A DNA stretch of 64,000 nt from Xenorhabdus bovienii (GCF_024721015.1 NZ_JANAIF010000013.1:1-64000); one strand, 5' to 3'; positions 1 through 10,777 are shown, counted from the stretch's first letter. Notes: generated from the sequence alone by a model not told the origin. A program made the numbers and translations.

Positions 1-227
1 TGGATGGGATAATGGTTATATGCTGAAGGTTCTAACGGGAGGGTTTACGTCAGTATAATTTAGACCCGTTTGCCCTAGGTAGTTATTGATGCAACCGATA
101 TCGTCATACTGTTTTTTTGCTGAAAAAATTTTCAACTGGGATAAATCGCCTATTGATATTTCTGATACCAATCCGCATTATTCAGTAATCGGCAGAAGCC
201 GTCACATTAAAAGGTAAAATAAACTGT
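1..227. other. Leader region upstream of yegH
   Basis: I see no gene in this stretch. It is AT-rich towards the yegH start and should hold the yegH promoter, but I cannot place -35 and -10 boxes with confidence. Confidence 0.4.
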
Positions 228-1808
228 ATGGAATGGATCGCTGATCCTACGATATGGGCCGGTTTGGCCACACTTATCGTTTTAGAAATTGTTCTCGGAA
301 TTGACAACTTAATATTTATTGCCATTCTGGCAGACAAACTTCCTGAAAAACAGAGAGACAAAGCTCGCCTAACAGGTCTGACCTGTGCTCTGGTCATGAG
401 ATTGCTCCTGTTATTCAGTCTTTCTTGGCTTATTTCCCTGACAACTCCATTACTAACTTTATGGGATCATCCTTTCAGCGCCCGTGATTTAATTATGCTG
501 ATAGGGGGAATATTCTTGCTGTTCAAGGCCACAATGGAGTTAAATGAGCGGTTGGAAGGTAAAATGCTACATAACAACCAACAGCGCAAAGGTGCAAACT
601 TTTGGGCAGTTGTTGTGCAGATTATCGTCTTAGATGCCGTCTTCTCGCTGGATTCTGTCATTACTGCCGTGGGTATGGTCAATCACATTGGCACCATGAT
701 GGCTGCTGTCATCATTGCCATGATCCTGATGATATGGGCCAGCAAGCCGCTGACGAAATTTGTTAATGCTCATCCGACCATTGTTATCCTGTGTCTCAGC
801 TTTCTGCTGATGATCGGTTTCAGTCTGGTGGCTGAAGGCTTTGGCTATGTCATTCCAAAAGGCTATCTCTATGCCGCCATCGGCTTCTCAATTATGATCG
901 AAGCGCTGAACCAGTTTTCCCAGTTCAATCGCCGTCGGTTCCTGAGTGCTTCCCGTTCCTTGCGCGAAAGAACCGCAGAGGCTGTACTTCACATTTTAAA
1001 TGGCAAACGTGAAAACGCCGATCTGGACAATCACGCTTCCAATCTGATCGCAGACCATGAAGATCATAAAGCCGTCTTTGAACCGCAGGAACGTCATATG
1101 ATCGCCCGTGTTCTCAGCATGGCGCAACGCACAGTCAGCAGTATCATGACCTCACGCCACGATGTGGTTTACCTCGATATCCATGCACCAACTGGAAAAT
1201 TGACAACACTACTGGAAAAGCAACCGCATACACGAATTGTAGTAACGGATGAGCAAGCCAGTGACGAACCACTCGGCGTAGTGCATGTTATTGATATCCT
1301 CAACCAACAACTGACGCATAAGTCATTTGACTTACGGAAGCTCGTGCAACAGCCTCTGATCTTCCCTGAATCACTCTCTCTGCTTCAGGCGCTGGAGCAG
1401 TTCCGTCAGGCACAGACGCACTTCGCCTTTGTTGTTGATGAATTCGGTTCCGTTGAAGGTGTGGTCACAGTGACTGACGTGATGGAAACCATTACAGGCA
1501 ACCTGCCTGCGGGGGGTGGAGAGATCGACGCCCGCCATGATATTCAGGTAACGGAAGAGGGATACTGGATCGCCAATGGATTTATGCCACTGGATGACCT
1601 TGTGCTCTATGTTCCATTGCCATTGGATGAAAAGCGCGAGTACCAGACACTGGCCGGCTTGTTGATGGAAGACCTGCAGCGTGTTCCACAACAAGGTGAG
1701 CAGTTACAGATCGGCGAATATCTGTTTGAACCGCTCGAAGTAATCAGCCACCGCATCAATAAAGTGAAAATCACGTCCCTGAAAACGGAAGAAAAGATAG
1801 AAGCATAA
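228..1808 (+). CDS. yegH: TerC-family membrane protein with CBS pair and CorC_HlyC domain
   Basis: This 526-residue inner-membrane protein has a TerC-like N-terminal half with about seven hydrophobic segments, including the acidic stretch EIVLGIDNL near residue 20 and [16 protein letters not shown] near 130. A CBS-domain pair follows at about 300-425 and a CorC/HlyC transporter-associated domain to the C-terminus. Length and architecture match E. coli YegH (and its paralogue YoaE). In E. coli yegH lies next to asmA, as here apart from the inserted tail-fibre gene. The substrate is unknown; the family is often discussed in connection with metal export. A clear hairpin terminator follows. Confidence 0.88.
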   Translation: MEWIADPTIWAGLATLIVLEIVLGIDNLIFIAILADKLPEKQRDKARLTGLTCALVMRLLLLFSLSWLISLTTPLLTLWDHPFSARDLIMLIGGIFLLFKATMELNERLEGKMLHNNQQRKGANFWAVVVQIIVLDAVFSLDSVITAVGMVNHIGTMMAAVIIAMILMIWASKPLTKFVNAHPTIVILCLSFLLMIGFSLVAEGFGYVIPKGYLYAAIGFSIMIEALNQFSQFNRRRFLSASRSLRERTAEAVLHILNGKRENADLDNHASNLIADHEDHKAVFEPQERHMIARVLSMAQRTVSSIMTSRHDVVYLDIHAPTGKLTTLLEKQPHTRIVVTDEQASDEPLGVVHVIDILNQQLTHKSFDLRKLVQQPLIFPESLSLLQALEQFRQAQTHFAFVVDEFGSVEGVVTVTDVMETITGNLPAGGGEIDARHDIQVTEEGYWIANGFMPLDDLVLYVPLPLDEKREYQTLAGLLMEDLQRVPQQGEQLQIGEYLFEPLEVISHRINKVKITSLKTEEKIEA

Positions 1809-1840
1809 TTCACTGCATTAAACCCATCACTAACTGACAA

Positions 1841-1865
1841 AAACCGACATAATGTCGGTTTTTTC
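1841..1865 (+). terminator. Rho-independent terminator of yegH
   Basis: The stem AACCGACA/TGTCGGTT around a TAA loop is followed by a T run, about 35 bases after the yegH stop codon. Confidence 0.85.
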
Positions 1866-2273
1866 AGCTCTGACAAATTTTATTGTATCGTTTTAACCTT
1901 TATTTTTAGATAATTTGTCTGAGCAGCTTCGCAGGTGCAATTGAATGTCTCATTTGACATTGCCTGCAAGATGTCTCTACGAACACACATTCACCCAGTT
2001 TATGACGCAGGCTGATTAAACCAGCGCCATAACTCAAACGGATATCACAAGGGGATGTGTGTCGTGGTAGGTAGTTTTGACACTGACCATTCTCCACGAC
2101 AGGAAATTCACGCACAAGGTGTGCTATCCAGTGTTAATGAGCAGGTTTGATGATTTACTCATGGGCGGAGAAGTCACCACCGCCTTCATATTGCCCCAGG
2201 ATCTTTTCAGCAAAATTTCCTGTGGCTGGGTTAGCAATACGTCTATTTATTGTTGATAAAATGAGGGTTTCAT
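1866..2273. other. Intergenic region upstream of the tail-fibre gene
   Basis: About 400 bases contain no convincing gene. A 69-codon minus-strand frame at 1906-2115 has five cysteines, but I see no ribosome site or family. On the minus strand the segment around 2020-2040 (TTATGGCGCTGGTTTA) resembles a segment on the far side of the tail-fibre gene near 8200-8220, which may be a remnant of the event that placed the gene here. A usable Shine-Dalgarno (TGAGGG) lies just before 2274. Confidence 0.5.
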
Positions 2274-5200
2274 ATGAGTACGAAATATTTTGCATTACTA
2301 ACACATGTAGGCACTAGTAAACTGGAAAATGCTACGACATCGGGGACGAAACTTGAGATTACCCATATGGCCGTTGGTGACGGCGGTGGCAGCTTACCCA
2401 TCCCAAACGTCAATCAATCCAAACTGATTAATGAAAAACATCGCGCTGAAATTGATGTACTGACCATTGATCCCAAAAAACCCAACCATATTATCGCCGA
2501 GCAGGTACTTCCTGAGGGTCAAGGTGGCTGGTGGATCCGTGAAATCGGCCTGTTTGACAAGGATGGAACGCTGGTTGCTGTCGGGAACTGCGCAGATCTC
2601 TACAAGCCTCAATTGCAAGAACAGACCGTTAGCATGGCGCTACCCGTCAGCAACTCAGATTGGCCGGGCTGGGTAAACGAGCTATTTTCTGGTCTGGCAA
2701 CACGCAATTATGTGAGAGAGAAAATTAAAGATCATGCCGAAAGCCGCAATCACCCAGATGCAACATTGAAAGAGAAGGGTCTTGTCACTTTGAGTAACGC
2801 AGTAGATAGTGACAATGAAACTCATGCTGCAACATCAAAAGCGGTGAGAACAACCTATGCTCTGGCGACTAAAGCCTATGACTTGGCTAATGTAACCAAG
2901 CCTACCGACAAGTGGGTACCTTTGACCCGCAAAGTTAATGGCAAAGAGCTGTCATCGGATATCAATATTAATGCAGTTGATGTCGGTACCTATAACAAGG
3001 CTGAGATTGATATTCAAGTCAATAAAGCAGTAGAAACCGCTGGCAGCAAAGTCCCCTTGACCCGCAAAGTTAATGGCAAAGAGTTGTCATCCGATATCAA
3101 TATTAATGCAGTTGATGTCGGTACCTATAACAAGGCTGAGATTGATACTCAAGTCAATAAAGCAGTAGAAACCGCTGACAGCAAGGTTCCCTTGACCCGC
3201 AAAGTCAATGGCAAAGAACTGAAAGAAGATATCGTACTCAGTGCGGCTGATCTCGATACCTATAAGAAAGATGAAATTGATCATAAAGTCGGCAAAGTTG
3301 AAGCTCTGGCTGAAACTGCCAATAAGAATGCAACCTCCGCAATTCAAAGCGCTGACAGTAAAGTGCCATTAATCCGCAAGGTGAATGGTAAAGAACTGTT
3401 AACAGACATTGAACTGACCGCACTTGATGTAAATGCCTACAACAGACCGGAAACCGACGAGCTTATCGGCATAGTTAAAAAACAGGCTGATACTGCTAAC
3501 CAAAATGCGACTGCTGCCCTCCAAAGTGCTGACAGCAAAGTCCCCTTGACCCGCAAGGTAAATAACAAAGAACTGCTAACTGACATTGATCTGAACGCGG
3601 CGGATGTCGGTACTTATAACAAGTCGGAAATTGATGCTCATATCAACAAAGTTGAGCAATTGGCTGATACCGCCAATAAGAATGCGACTTCCGCTATTCA
3701 AAACGCTGACAGCAAAGTGCCATTAACCCGCAAGGTAAATGGCAAAGAACTGTTAACAGATATTGAACTAAACGCGACTGATATCGGTACCTATAACAAG
3801 GTGGAAATCAATGAGCATATCAGCAAAGTTGAGAAGCTAGCTGAAACCGCCAACCAGAATGCCACGACCGCGATCCAAAGTGCCGACAGCAAAGTGCCGT
3901 TAACCCGTAAAGTCAATGGCAAAGAACTGTCAGCCGATATTCAATTGAGCGCGGCGGATGTCGGTGCCTATACCAAAGTAGAAACGGACGACCGTATTAG
4001 TGACGTTAAAACTCAGGTTGATAATGTCAATAAGCTGGCTGAAACCGCCAACCAGAATGCCACGACCGCGATCCAAAGTGCCGACAACAAAGTGCCGTTA
4101 ACCCGTAAAGTCAATGACAAAGAACTGGCAGCCGATATTAAACTGGACGCGGCGGATGTCGGTGCCTATACCAAAGAAGAAACTGACACGCATATCAATA
4201 TCGTCAAAACTCAGGTTGATAATGTCAATAAACTGGCTGAAACCGCCAACCAGAATGCCACGACCGCGATTCAGAATGCCGACAGCAAAGTGCCGTTAAC
4301 CCGTAAAGTCAATGGCAAAGAACTGTCAGCCGATATTCAACTGAGCGCAGCGGATGTCGGTGCCTATAGCCAGAAAGAAACTGACGATCATATCAATATC
4401 GTCAAAACTCAGGTTGATAATGTCAATAAACTGGCTGAAACCGCTAACCTGAACGCCACGACCGCGATTCAGAATGCCGACAGCAAAGTGCCGTTAACCC
4501 GTAAAGTCAATGACAAAGAACTGTCAACCGATATTAAACTGAATGCAGCGGATGTCGGTGCCTATACCAAAGAGGACACTGACGCTCATATCAAAGACGT
4601 CAAGGTTCTGGCGGAAACTGCCAACCAGAACGCCACCACCGCGATCCAACGTGCCGACAGTAAAGTGCCGTTAACCCGTAAAGTTAATGACAAAGAGCTG
4701 TCAGCTGATATTAAACTGAGCGCGGCGGATATCGGTGCCTATAGCCAGAAAGAAACTGACGATCATATCAATAACGTCAAAACTCAGGTTGATAATGTCA
4801 ATAAACTGGCAGAAACTGCCAACCTGAACGCCACCACCGCGATCCAAAGTGCCGACAGCAAAGTGCCGTTAACCCGTAAAGTTAATGACAAAGAGCTGTC
4901 AGCCGATATTAAACTGGGCGCGGCGGATGTCGGTGCTTATACCAAAGAGGAAACTGACGCTCATATCAATAGCGTCAAAACTCAGGTTGATAATGTCAAT
5001 AAGCTGGCGGAAACTGCCAACCAGAGCGCCACCACCGCGATCCAACGTGCTGACAGCAAAGTGCCATTAACCCGTAAAGTCAATGACAAAGAGCTGTCAG
5101 CCGATATTCAACTGAGCGCAGCGGATATCGGTGCCTATACCAAAGTAGAAACTGACGATCATATCAATAACGTCAAGGTTCTGGCGGAAACCGCCAACCA

Positions 5201-8039
5201 GAACGCCACGACCGCGATCCAAAGTGCCGACAGCAAAGTGCCGTTAACCCGTAAAGTTAATGACAAAGAGCTGTCAGTTGATATTAAACTGAATGCGGCG
5301 GATGTCGGTGCCTATACCAAAGAGGACACTGACGCCCATATCAAAGACGTCAAGGTTCTGGCGGAAACTGCCAACCAGAACGCCACCACCGCGATCCAAA
5401 ATGCTGACAGCAAAGTGCCGTTAACCCGTAAAGTTAATGACAAAGAACTGTCAGCCGATATTAAACTGAGCGCGGCGGATATCGGGGCCTATAGCCAGAA
5501 AGAAACTGACGATCATATCAATAACGTCAAAACTCAGGTTGATAATGTCAATAAGCTGGCGGAAACTGCCAACCAGAATGCCACCACCGCGATCCAAAAT
5601 GCCGACAGCAAAGTGCCGTCAACCCGTAAAGTCAATGGCAAAGAACTGTCAGCCGATATTCAACTGAGCGCAGCGGATGTCGGGGCCTATAGCCAGAAAG
5701 AAACTGACGACCGTATTAGTGATGTCAAAACTCAGGTTGATAATGTCAATAAACTGGCTGAAACCGCTAACCTGAACGCCACCACCGCGATCCAAAATGC
5801 CGACAGCAAAGTGCCGTTAACCCGTAAAGTTAATGACAAAGAACTGTCAGCCGATATTAAACTGAATGCGGCGGATGTCGGTGCCTATAGCCAGAAAGAA
5901 ACTGACGATCATATCAATAACGTCAAGGTTCTGGCGGAAACTGCCAACCAGAACGCCACCACCGCGATCCAAAGTGCCGACAGCAAAGTGCCGTTAACCC
6001 GTAAAGTTAATGACAAAGAACTGTCAGCCGATATTCAACTGAGCGCGGCTGATGTCAATGCCTATAGTCAAAAAGAAACTGACGACCGTATTAGTGATGT
6101 CAAAACTCAGGTTGGTAATGTCAATAAGCTGGCGGAAACCGCCAACCAGAACGCTACCACCGCGATTCAGAATGCCGACAACAAAGTGCCATTAACCCGT
6201 AAAGTCAATGACAAAGAACTGTCAGTCGATATTAAACTGGACGCGGCGGATGTCGGTGCCTATACCAAAGTAGAAACTGACACGCATATCAATATCGTCA
6301 AAACTCAGGTTGATAATGTCAATAAACTGGCTGAAACCGCTAACCTGAACGCCACCACCGCGATTCAGAATGCCGACAGCAAAGTGCCGTTAACCCGTAA
6401 GGTCAATGGCAAAGAACTGTCAGCCGATATTCAACTGAGCGCGGCGGATATCGGGGCCTATAGCCAGAAAGAAACTGACGATCATATCAATATCGTCAAA
6501 ACTCAGGTTGACAATGTCAATAAACTGGCTGAAACCGCCAACCAGAATGCCACCACCGCGATTCAAAGTGCCGACAGTAAAGTGCCATTAACCCGTAAAG
6601 TCAATGATAAAGAACTGTCAGTAGACATTAGACTGGGCGCAGCGGATGTCGGTGCCTATACCAAAGAGGACACTGACACGCATATCAATAACGTCAAAGT
6701 TCTGGCTGAAACCGCCAACCAGAATGCCACGACCGCGATCCAAAGTGCCGACAGCAAAGTGCCGTTAACTCGCAAAGTCAATGGCAAAGAGCTGTTAACT
6801 GACATTGAGCTGAGCGCGGCTGATATCGGTACCTATAACAAAACCGAAATCGATGAACGTATCAACAAAGTTGACAAACTGGCTGATACCGCCAATCAAA
6901 ATGCCATTTCTGCCATCCAGAATGCCGACAGCAAAGTGCCAGTAACTCGCAAAGTGAACGGCAAGGAACTGTTAACAGATATTCAACTGACTGCGGATGA
7001 TGTTGGTGCCTATAACAAGAAGGAAACCGATGATCGTATCAACATAGTTGATAAACTCGCTGATACTGCCAATAAGAATGCTATTTCTGCCATTCAAAAT
7101 GTTGACAGCAAAGTGCCATTAACTCGCAAAGTGAACGGCAAAGAACTGTCAACAGATATTGAACTGACCGCGATTGATATCGATGTCTATAATAAAGCAG
7201 ATGTCAACATTCTTTTCGAGGACGTTAAAGAACTGGCAAATAATGCAAATAACAATGCGGATAACAAAGTACCATTAACTCGTACAGTAAATGGTAAGTC
7301 GTTGTTAACAGACATTAAACTGCAAGCATCTGACCTCAATGTCTATAGCAAAGGAGAGGTTGATAGCCGCATCGAAGATGTTAAGGAACTGGCAAATAGC
7401 GCAAATAATAATGCGGATAGCCGAGTGCCGTTAACTCGTACAGTGAATGGCAAGGCGCTGTTATCGGACATTAAACTTATAGCATCTGATGTGGGCGCTT
7501 ATACTAAAGCGGAAACTGATCTCCGTATCAGTAAAGTTGAAGACTTGGCTAAGAGCGCCAATAATAACGCCAGCGGCCGACTGGAGAAAGGCCAAAACGG
7601 GGCGGATATCCCAGACAAGAAAGCGTTTGTAAAAAATCTTGGCCTGTCCGATCTCATTGGGTTAGGTATAGAATCCCGTCGAGTCGGAACAGATGTCACC
7701 ATAATCAAGCTTGGTGATATCATCAAGATCAACGGGCTTGCAATAGCTAGTGAACCGATTGGTGAAGTTAATTCATTCGTTATCGGTGGGATTACATACT
7801 ATACCCACTACTACAAAATACAGCTACCAACCAGCTTGCCAAACGGCATAATTTCATGCCATGCAAGTATTGTCGGGAATAATTTTGATAATCAACAACC
7901 GGGTTACCTTGCTGATGTAAAAACACAGCGAAATAATCCAAATGGCGTGGGAGTGTCGAAAGATACATTGACAATATCTGTCACAACGCCACAGGTTGGC
8001 TGGGTGCCTCACTTCGATTATCAGGTTATAGGGTATTAA
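2274..8039 (+). CDS. Giant phage-type tail fibre protein with 26 repeats
   Basis: This 1,921-residue protein begins like P2-type tail fibres (tail-collar fibre/DUF3751 type: MSTKYFALLTHVG, GGWWIREIGLFD, ADLYKP), which attach to the baseplate. Residues about 213-1767 are 26 head-to-tail copies of a unit starting KVPLTRKVNGKEL and ending in a helical stretch such as LAETANQNATTAIQ. The final ~150 residues begin with EKGQNGADIPDKKAFVKNLGL, the usual link to a gp53-like receptor-binding tip. Such repeats probably form a long trimeric shaft. No other tail, lysis or chaperone gene is nearby and the gene has its own terminator, so it stands alone. It may serve a tailocin (xenorhabdicin-like) or prophage encoded elsewhere, or be a variable tip reservoir; both are inference. 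Confidence 0.88.
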   Translation: MSTKYFALLTHVGTSKLENATTSGTKLEITHMAVGDGGGSLPIPNVNQSKLINEKHRAEIDVLTIDPKKPNHIIAEQVLPEGQGGWWIREIGLFDKDGTLVAVGNCADLYKPQLQEQTVSMALPVSNSDWPGWVNELFSGLATRNYVREKIKDHAESRNHPDATLKEKGLVTLSNAVDSDNETHAATSKAVRTTYALATKAYDLANVTKPTDKWVPLTRKVNGKELSSDININAVDVGTYNKAEIDIQVNKAVETAGSKVPLTRKVNGKELSSDININAVDVGTYNKAEIDTQVNKAVETADSKVPLTRKVNGKELKEDIVLSAADLDTYKKDEIDHKVGKVEALAETANKNATSAIQSADSKVPLIRKVNGKELLTDIELTALDVNAYNRPETDELIGIVKKQADTANQNATAALQSADSKVPLTRKVNNKELLTDIDLNAADVGTYNKSEIDAHINKVEQLADTANKNATSAIQNADSKVPLTRKVNGKELLTDIELNATDIGTYNKVEINEHISKVEKLAETANQNATTAIQSADSKVPLTRKVNGKELSADIQLSAADVGAYTKVETDDRISDVKTQVDNVNKLAETANQNATTAIQSADNKVPLTRKVNDKELAADIKLDAADVGAYTKEETDTHINIVKTQVDNVNKLAETANQNATTAIQNADSKVPLTRKVNGKELSADIQLSAADVGAYSQKETDDHINIVKTQVDNVNKLAETANLNATTAIQNADSKVPLTRKVNDKELSTDIKLNAADVGAYTKEDTDAHIKDVKVLAETANQNATTAIQRADSKVPLTRKVNDKELSADIKLSAADIGAYSQKETDDHINNVKTQVDNVNKLAETANLNATTAIQSADSKVPLTRKVNDKELSADIKLGAADVGAYTKEETDAHINSVKTQVDNVNKLAETANQSATTAIQRADSKVPLTRKVNDKELSADIQLSAADIGAYTKVETDDHINNVKVLAETANQNATTAIQSADSKVPLTRKVNDKELSVDIKLNAADVGAYTKEDTDAHIKDVKVLAETANQNATTAIQNADSKVPLTRKVNDKELSADIKLSAADIGAYSQKETDDHINNVKTQVDNVNKLAETANQNATTAIQNADSKVPSTRKVNGKELSADIQLSAADVGAYSQKETDDRISDVKTQVDNVNKLAETANLNATTAIQNADSKVPLTRKVNDKELSADIKLNAADVGAYSQKETDDHINNVKVLAETANQNATTAIQSADSKVPLTRKVNDKELSADIQLSAADVNAYSQKETDDRISDVKTQVGNVNKLAETANQNATTAIQNADNKVPLTRKVNDKELSVDIKLDAADVGAYTKVETDTHINIVKTQVDNVNKLAETANLNATTAIQNADSKVPLTRKVNGKELSADIQLSAADIGAYSQKETDDHINIVKTQVDNVNKLAETANQNATTAIQSADSKVPLTRKVNDKELSVDIRLGAADVGAYTKEDTDTHINNVKVLAETANQNATTAIQSADSKVPLTRKVNGKELLTDIELSAADIGTYNKTEIDERINKVDKLADTANQNAISAIQNADSKVPVTRKVNGKELLTDIQLTADDVGAYNKKETDDRINIVDKLADTANKNAISAIQNVDSKVPLTRKVNGKELSTDIELTAIDIDVYNKADVNILFEDVKELANNANNNADNKVPLTRTVNGKSLLTDIKLQASDLNVYSKGEVDSRIEDVKELANSANNNADSRVPLTRTVNGKALLSDIKLIASDVGAYTKAETDLRISKVEDLAKSANNNASGRLEKGQNGADIPDKKAFVKNLGLSDLIGLGIESRRVGTDVTIIKLGDIIKINGLAIASEPIGEVNSFVIGGITYYTHYYKIQLPTSLPNGIISCHASIVGNNFDNQQPGYLADVKTQRNNPNGVGVSKDTLTISVTTPQVGWVPHFDYQVIGY
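2910..7574 (+). repeat. Array of 26 in-frame repeats, 45/52/59/66 codons each
   Basis: By hand alignment I count 2 units of 45 residues, then 59- and 66-residue units mixed (11 and 10 copies), and 3 of 52 at the end. These sum to 1,555 residues and fit the span exactly. Central copies are nearly identical in DNA; outer copies are diverged. All length classes differ by multiples of seven residues, and the variation sits in the helical part (KTQVDNVNKLAETA versus KVLAETA). Confidence 0.9.
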
Positions 8040-8111
8040 CATACACTAGAAGTTTAGTCCTACCCCGTTATTTTGTAGTGAAGTCGTACCACTATAGAAT
8101 TGGCATAAATC

Positions 8112-8135
8112 AGGTGATCGCCTCGGCGATCACCT
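8112..8135 (+). terminator. Hairpin terminator after the tail-fibre gene
   Basis: A perfect inverted repeat, AGGTGATCGCC/GGCGATCACCT, lies 72 bases after the stop codon and is followed by TTTA. The T run is short, so termination strength is uncertain. Confidence 0.7.
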
Positions 8136-8239
8136 TTAATATGCGGTAGTTTAGACCCAGTCTACCAGCCAAGCACATTTTCCTTTGCATCTCCCTACAA
8201 ATAAACCAGCACCATAATCTCATTAGGTATGTTGAAAAC

Positions 8240-10099
8240 TCATTTATTCAACAAATTCTCAAATTCCTTACGATCTTCAGCACGACTATTCTGTTCAATC
8301 CAATTTCTGATGGATTGTTTGGCTTTTTCCTGTAATTCATCACTCAGCAATGCTTCAACATTGAGCTTATATTGCAGGTTATCCCAATTACCATAAACCC
8401 GCAGGGGCACTTTTAATTTCTGTAGCTTACGCACAAATTCGTTTTGTTTTCCCCAGCCGCCTGTCAATTGCACCCACAACGACATATCGGTGTTTTGTTT
8501 CAGCAAATTCGCCTTGCCCTGCCCTGTGATATTTAACATGCCCGATATCGCAGAAAGGTTATCAACCTTAAGCTCACCTTGATTCAGTTGCGCTCTGACA
8601 GACATATTTTTTGCTTCGGTAAAATCATCAGTATTCTCTGGCTGATTAACTTGATCAGTCGCCCTCGAAAAAGACTGCTGAATAAGCTGAGGAATGTTCA
8701 ATCCCTCCAAACGCGCATTTTCCAGGCCAATATTCAGATCACCCTGCCAGTAATGGGTAATAGCATATTCGTCATAGCCTTCCCCCAGAAGATCACCATC
8801 CAGCTCAAGTTGCCCACTGAATACCGGTGGCAGAGCCAGAGCCGTCAACAGTGGTTTCAGCTCTATATTTTGCAATAGCGGTTTAGTATGTAATTTAGCT
8901 GGGTTAACCGTGGCATCAATCGTCGTGGGGAGCGCAAAATGCCCACCAAATACATCGCCGCTTAATTTCAAGATTTCTGCCATTCCATCATTATTGACGG
9001 CTTTCAAGGCAAAATTATCAATATCCATGCCCTGATAAATAAACTTATCTGCCACAAACGAAAGATTGGCCTCAAATGCCTTCAGTAAACTCAGATCATA
9101 ATTTGATAACGGTGAAACAGACGTCGCAATCACCGGTTTCAATAAACTGTTTTCAATTCGATAATCATGCCTTGCCTGCAAATCATTTTGCGGTAATGCA
9201 TCCCATCCCAGCAGATTATCTAAATTCAGTTTTGGCGAACTCAGGTTGATGGTGTATTGTGGCTTATTTTGCAAATTAACAGCAATATTGCCGTTAAGTT
9301 CGCTTTCATTTACCGTCAACGCTAGTTTTTGCAGCGAAATGAATGAAGGAGATGATTGGTACGCCAAGCTAACGCTGCCTGTTCCTTTGATACCCTCAGA
9401 CGGTAACCCGACTCCCTTCAGTTGATATTTGAGCGAACTGACATCAGCCGCCAAGCGCTGCGGATAATCAGAGATATCAACAGAAGTATTGAATTCGAAT
9501 GCCAACTCCTGCTGGTTTTTATTGATCTTGCTGCTGAATTCAAGATTGACGTGATCCTGATCCCTACGCTCCATCAGGAAATTGATATCACGGATATTTA
9601 ATTGGGAATCAGTATCGGTTTGCCAGACCAGTAAGCTATCCGCTACCTTGATTCTGGCAATATCCAGTTTCCAACCTTGACCCCCTGCCACCGGATATTG
9701 GATATCACTTTTCGGCGCAATCGGGGCTTCAGCCTGTTTCTGCGGCTGGCTGTCCGGCATAAATCGCAAAACTGCACCTTTCAGCATCACTTCTTTGACT
9801 ACAAACTGGTGGGATAACAGCGGCAGTAATTCGACATCCAGACGCATGTTCTCTGCCACCACCGCAGGGATTTCGGCATCAGGGGCCGTCAGTGATATCT
9901 GCCCAGTCAAAATGCTCAGTTTTGGCCAGATATGCCAGCGCAAATCATCCTGTAACACGAGATGATAACCACTCTTCTTTTGTACCTGTTCGACTATGTA
10001 GCCACGAAAATCATTCGGATTAATCAGCACAACTAACGCAGCTAAACCAGCAACAATGACTACTAACAAAATAACGAGTGTCGTCAACAATCTTTTCAT
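8240..10099 (-). CDS. asmA: AsmA, outer-membrane biogenesis protein
   Basis: This 619-residue protein has one N-terminal membrane anchor (residues about 4-27) followed by a long periplasmic region of the AsmA/TamB-like repeating beta-groove type. E. coli AsmA is 617 residues. Family members are thought to help move phospholipid between inner and outer membrane and affect outer-membrane protein assembly. It is followed in E. coli by dcd and udk, and the same block is kept here on the minus strand (udk, dcd, asmA in transcription order). The start is fixed by the typical MKRLLTTLVILL signal-anchor. Confidence 0.93.
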   Translation of the reverse strand: MKRLLTTLVILLVVIVAGLAALVVLINPNDFRGYIVEQVQKKSGYHLVLQDDLRWHIWPKLSILTGQISLTAPDAEIPAVVAENMRLDVELLPLLSHQFVVKEVMLKGAVLRFMPDSQPQKQAEAPIAPKSDIQYPVAGGQGWKLDIARIKVADSLLVWQTDTDSQLNIRDINFLMERRDQDHVNLEFSSKINKNQQELAFEFNTSVDISDYPQRLAADVSSLKYQLKGVGLPSEGIKGTGSVSLAYQSSPSFISLQKLALTVNESELNGNIAVNLQNKPQYTINLSSPKLNLDNLLGWDALPQNDLQARHDYRIENSLLKPVIATSVSPLSNYDLSLLKAFEANLSFVADKFIYQGMDIDNFALKAVNNDGMAEILKLSGDVFGGHFALPTTIDATVNPAKLHTKPLLQNIELKPLLTALALPPVFSGQLELDGDLLGEGYDEYAITHYWQGDLNIGLENARLEGLNIPQLIQQSFSRATDQVNQPENTDDFTEAKNMSVRAQLNQGELKVDNLSAISGMLNITGQGKANLLKQNTDMSLWVQLTGGWGKQNEFVRKLQKLKVPLRVYGNWDNLQYKLNVEALLSDELQEKAKQSIRNWIEQNSRAEDRKEFENLLNK

Positions 10100-10148
10100 G
10101 ACTTCCTCAGTCTCATGTCTACAAGATGAATACCTTCACCAGAAAAAA

Positions 10149-10730
10149 TTAGTCCTCACTAATTCGGCTGCCTACAGCTCCCTGCTGATTTTTGTACTTG
10201 GCATCCTGACGTCGGTTGTAAGGGCGGTCAGCTGAACCCGAAAGGGGTTCAAAGCTCAGCGCCCCAATCACCATGCCTGGGCGCAACGCCAAAGGTAATT
10301 TGCCTGAGTTATAAAATTCCAAAACAATTTGACCATGCCAGCCTGGATCAATCCGGTGGGCAGTGACATGTACCATCAGGCCGAGGCGGGCAAGAGATGA
10401 ACGCCCATCCAGCCAGCCAACCAAATTATCGGGCAGTGTGACCGATTCCAGCGTTACCGCCAGTGCAAGTTCGCCGGGATGGAGGAAAAAAACTTCTCCC
10501 TCCGGCAAAACGATTTCATCGCTCATGACACGATCAAGTGCTGCATTGACTTCAGCTTTGGGACCACTCAAATCAATGTAGGCAGCAGTATGACCACGAA
10601 AAACGCGAAACTGATTCCCAAGGCGCACATCAGCAGTTGCCCCATTTATACGTTCGATAGGGGGACGTGGGGTAATTACCAGTTTACCTTCATCAAGCCA
10701 TTTAATAATGTCACGGTCACAGAGTCGCAT
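10149..10730 (-). CDS. dcd: dCTP deaminase
   Basis: Dcd converts dCTP to dUTP and ammonia, feeding dTMP synthesis. The 193-residue length equals that of the E. coli enzyme. Visible family segments are the N-terminal [17 protein letters not shown], the nucleotide-binding [25 protein letters not shown] (residues about 110-134) containing the catalytic-region Arg and His, and the closing [18 protein letters not shown]. It lies between udk and asmA with short gaps, consistent with co-transcription. Confidence 0.96.
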   Translation of the reverse strand: MRLCDRDIIKWLDEGKLVITPRPPIERINGATADVRLGNQFRVFRGHTAAYIDLSGPKAEVNAALDRVMSDEIVLPEGEVFFLHPGELALAVTLESVTLPDNLVGWLDGRSSLARLGLMVHVTAHRIDPGWHGQIVLEFYNSGKLPLALRPGMVIGALSFEPLSGSADRPYNRRQDAKYKNQQGAVGSRISED

Positions 10731-10777
10731 TATTTCCTCTCAAATACGATGATGCTTATGAATGCCTGAATGGCAAA

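Noticed and set aside
1906-2115. 69-codon cysteine-containing minus-strand frame as a possible gene
   Set aside because: No ribosome site, no recognisable family, and the segment resembles a non-coding stretch on the other side of the tail-fibre gene.
2910-7574. Regular repeats that could suggest a CRISPR array or satellite DNA
   Set aside because: They are in frame within one long protein with no constant repeat/variable spacer pattern; the period is 135-198 bases.
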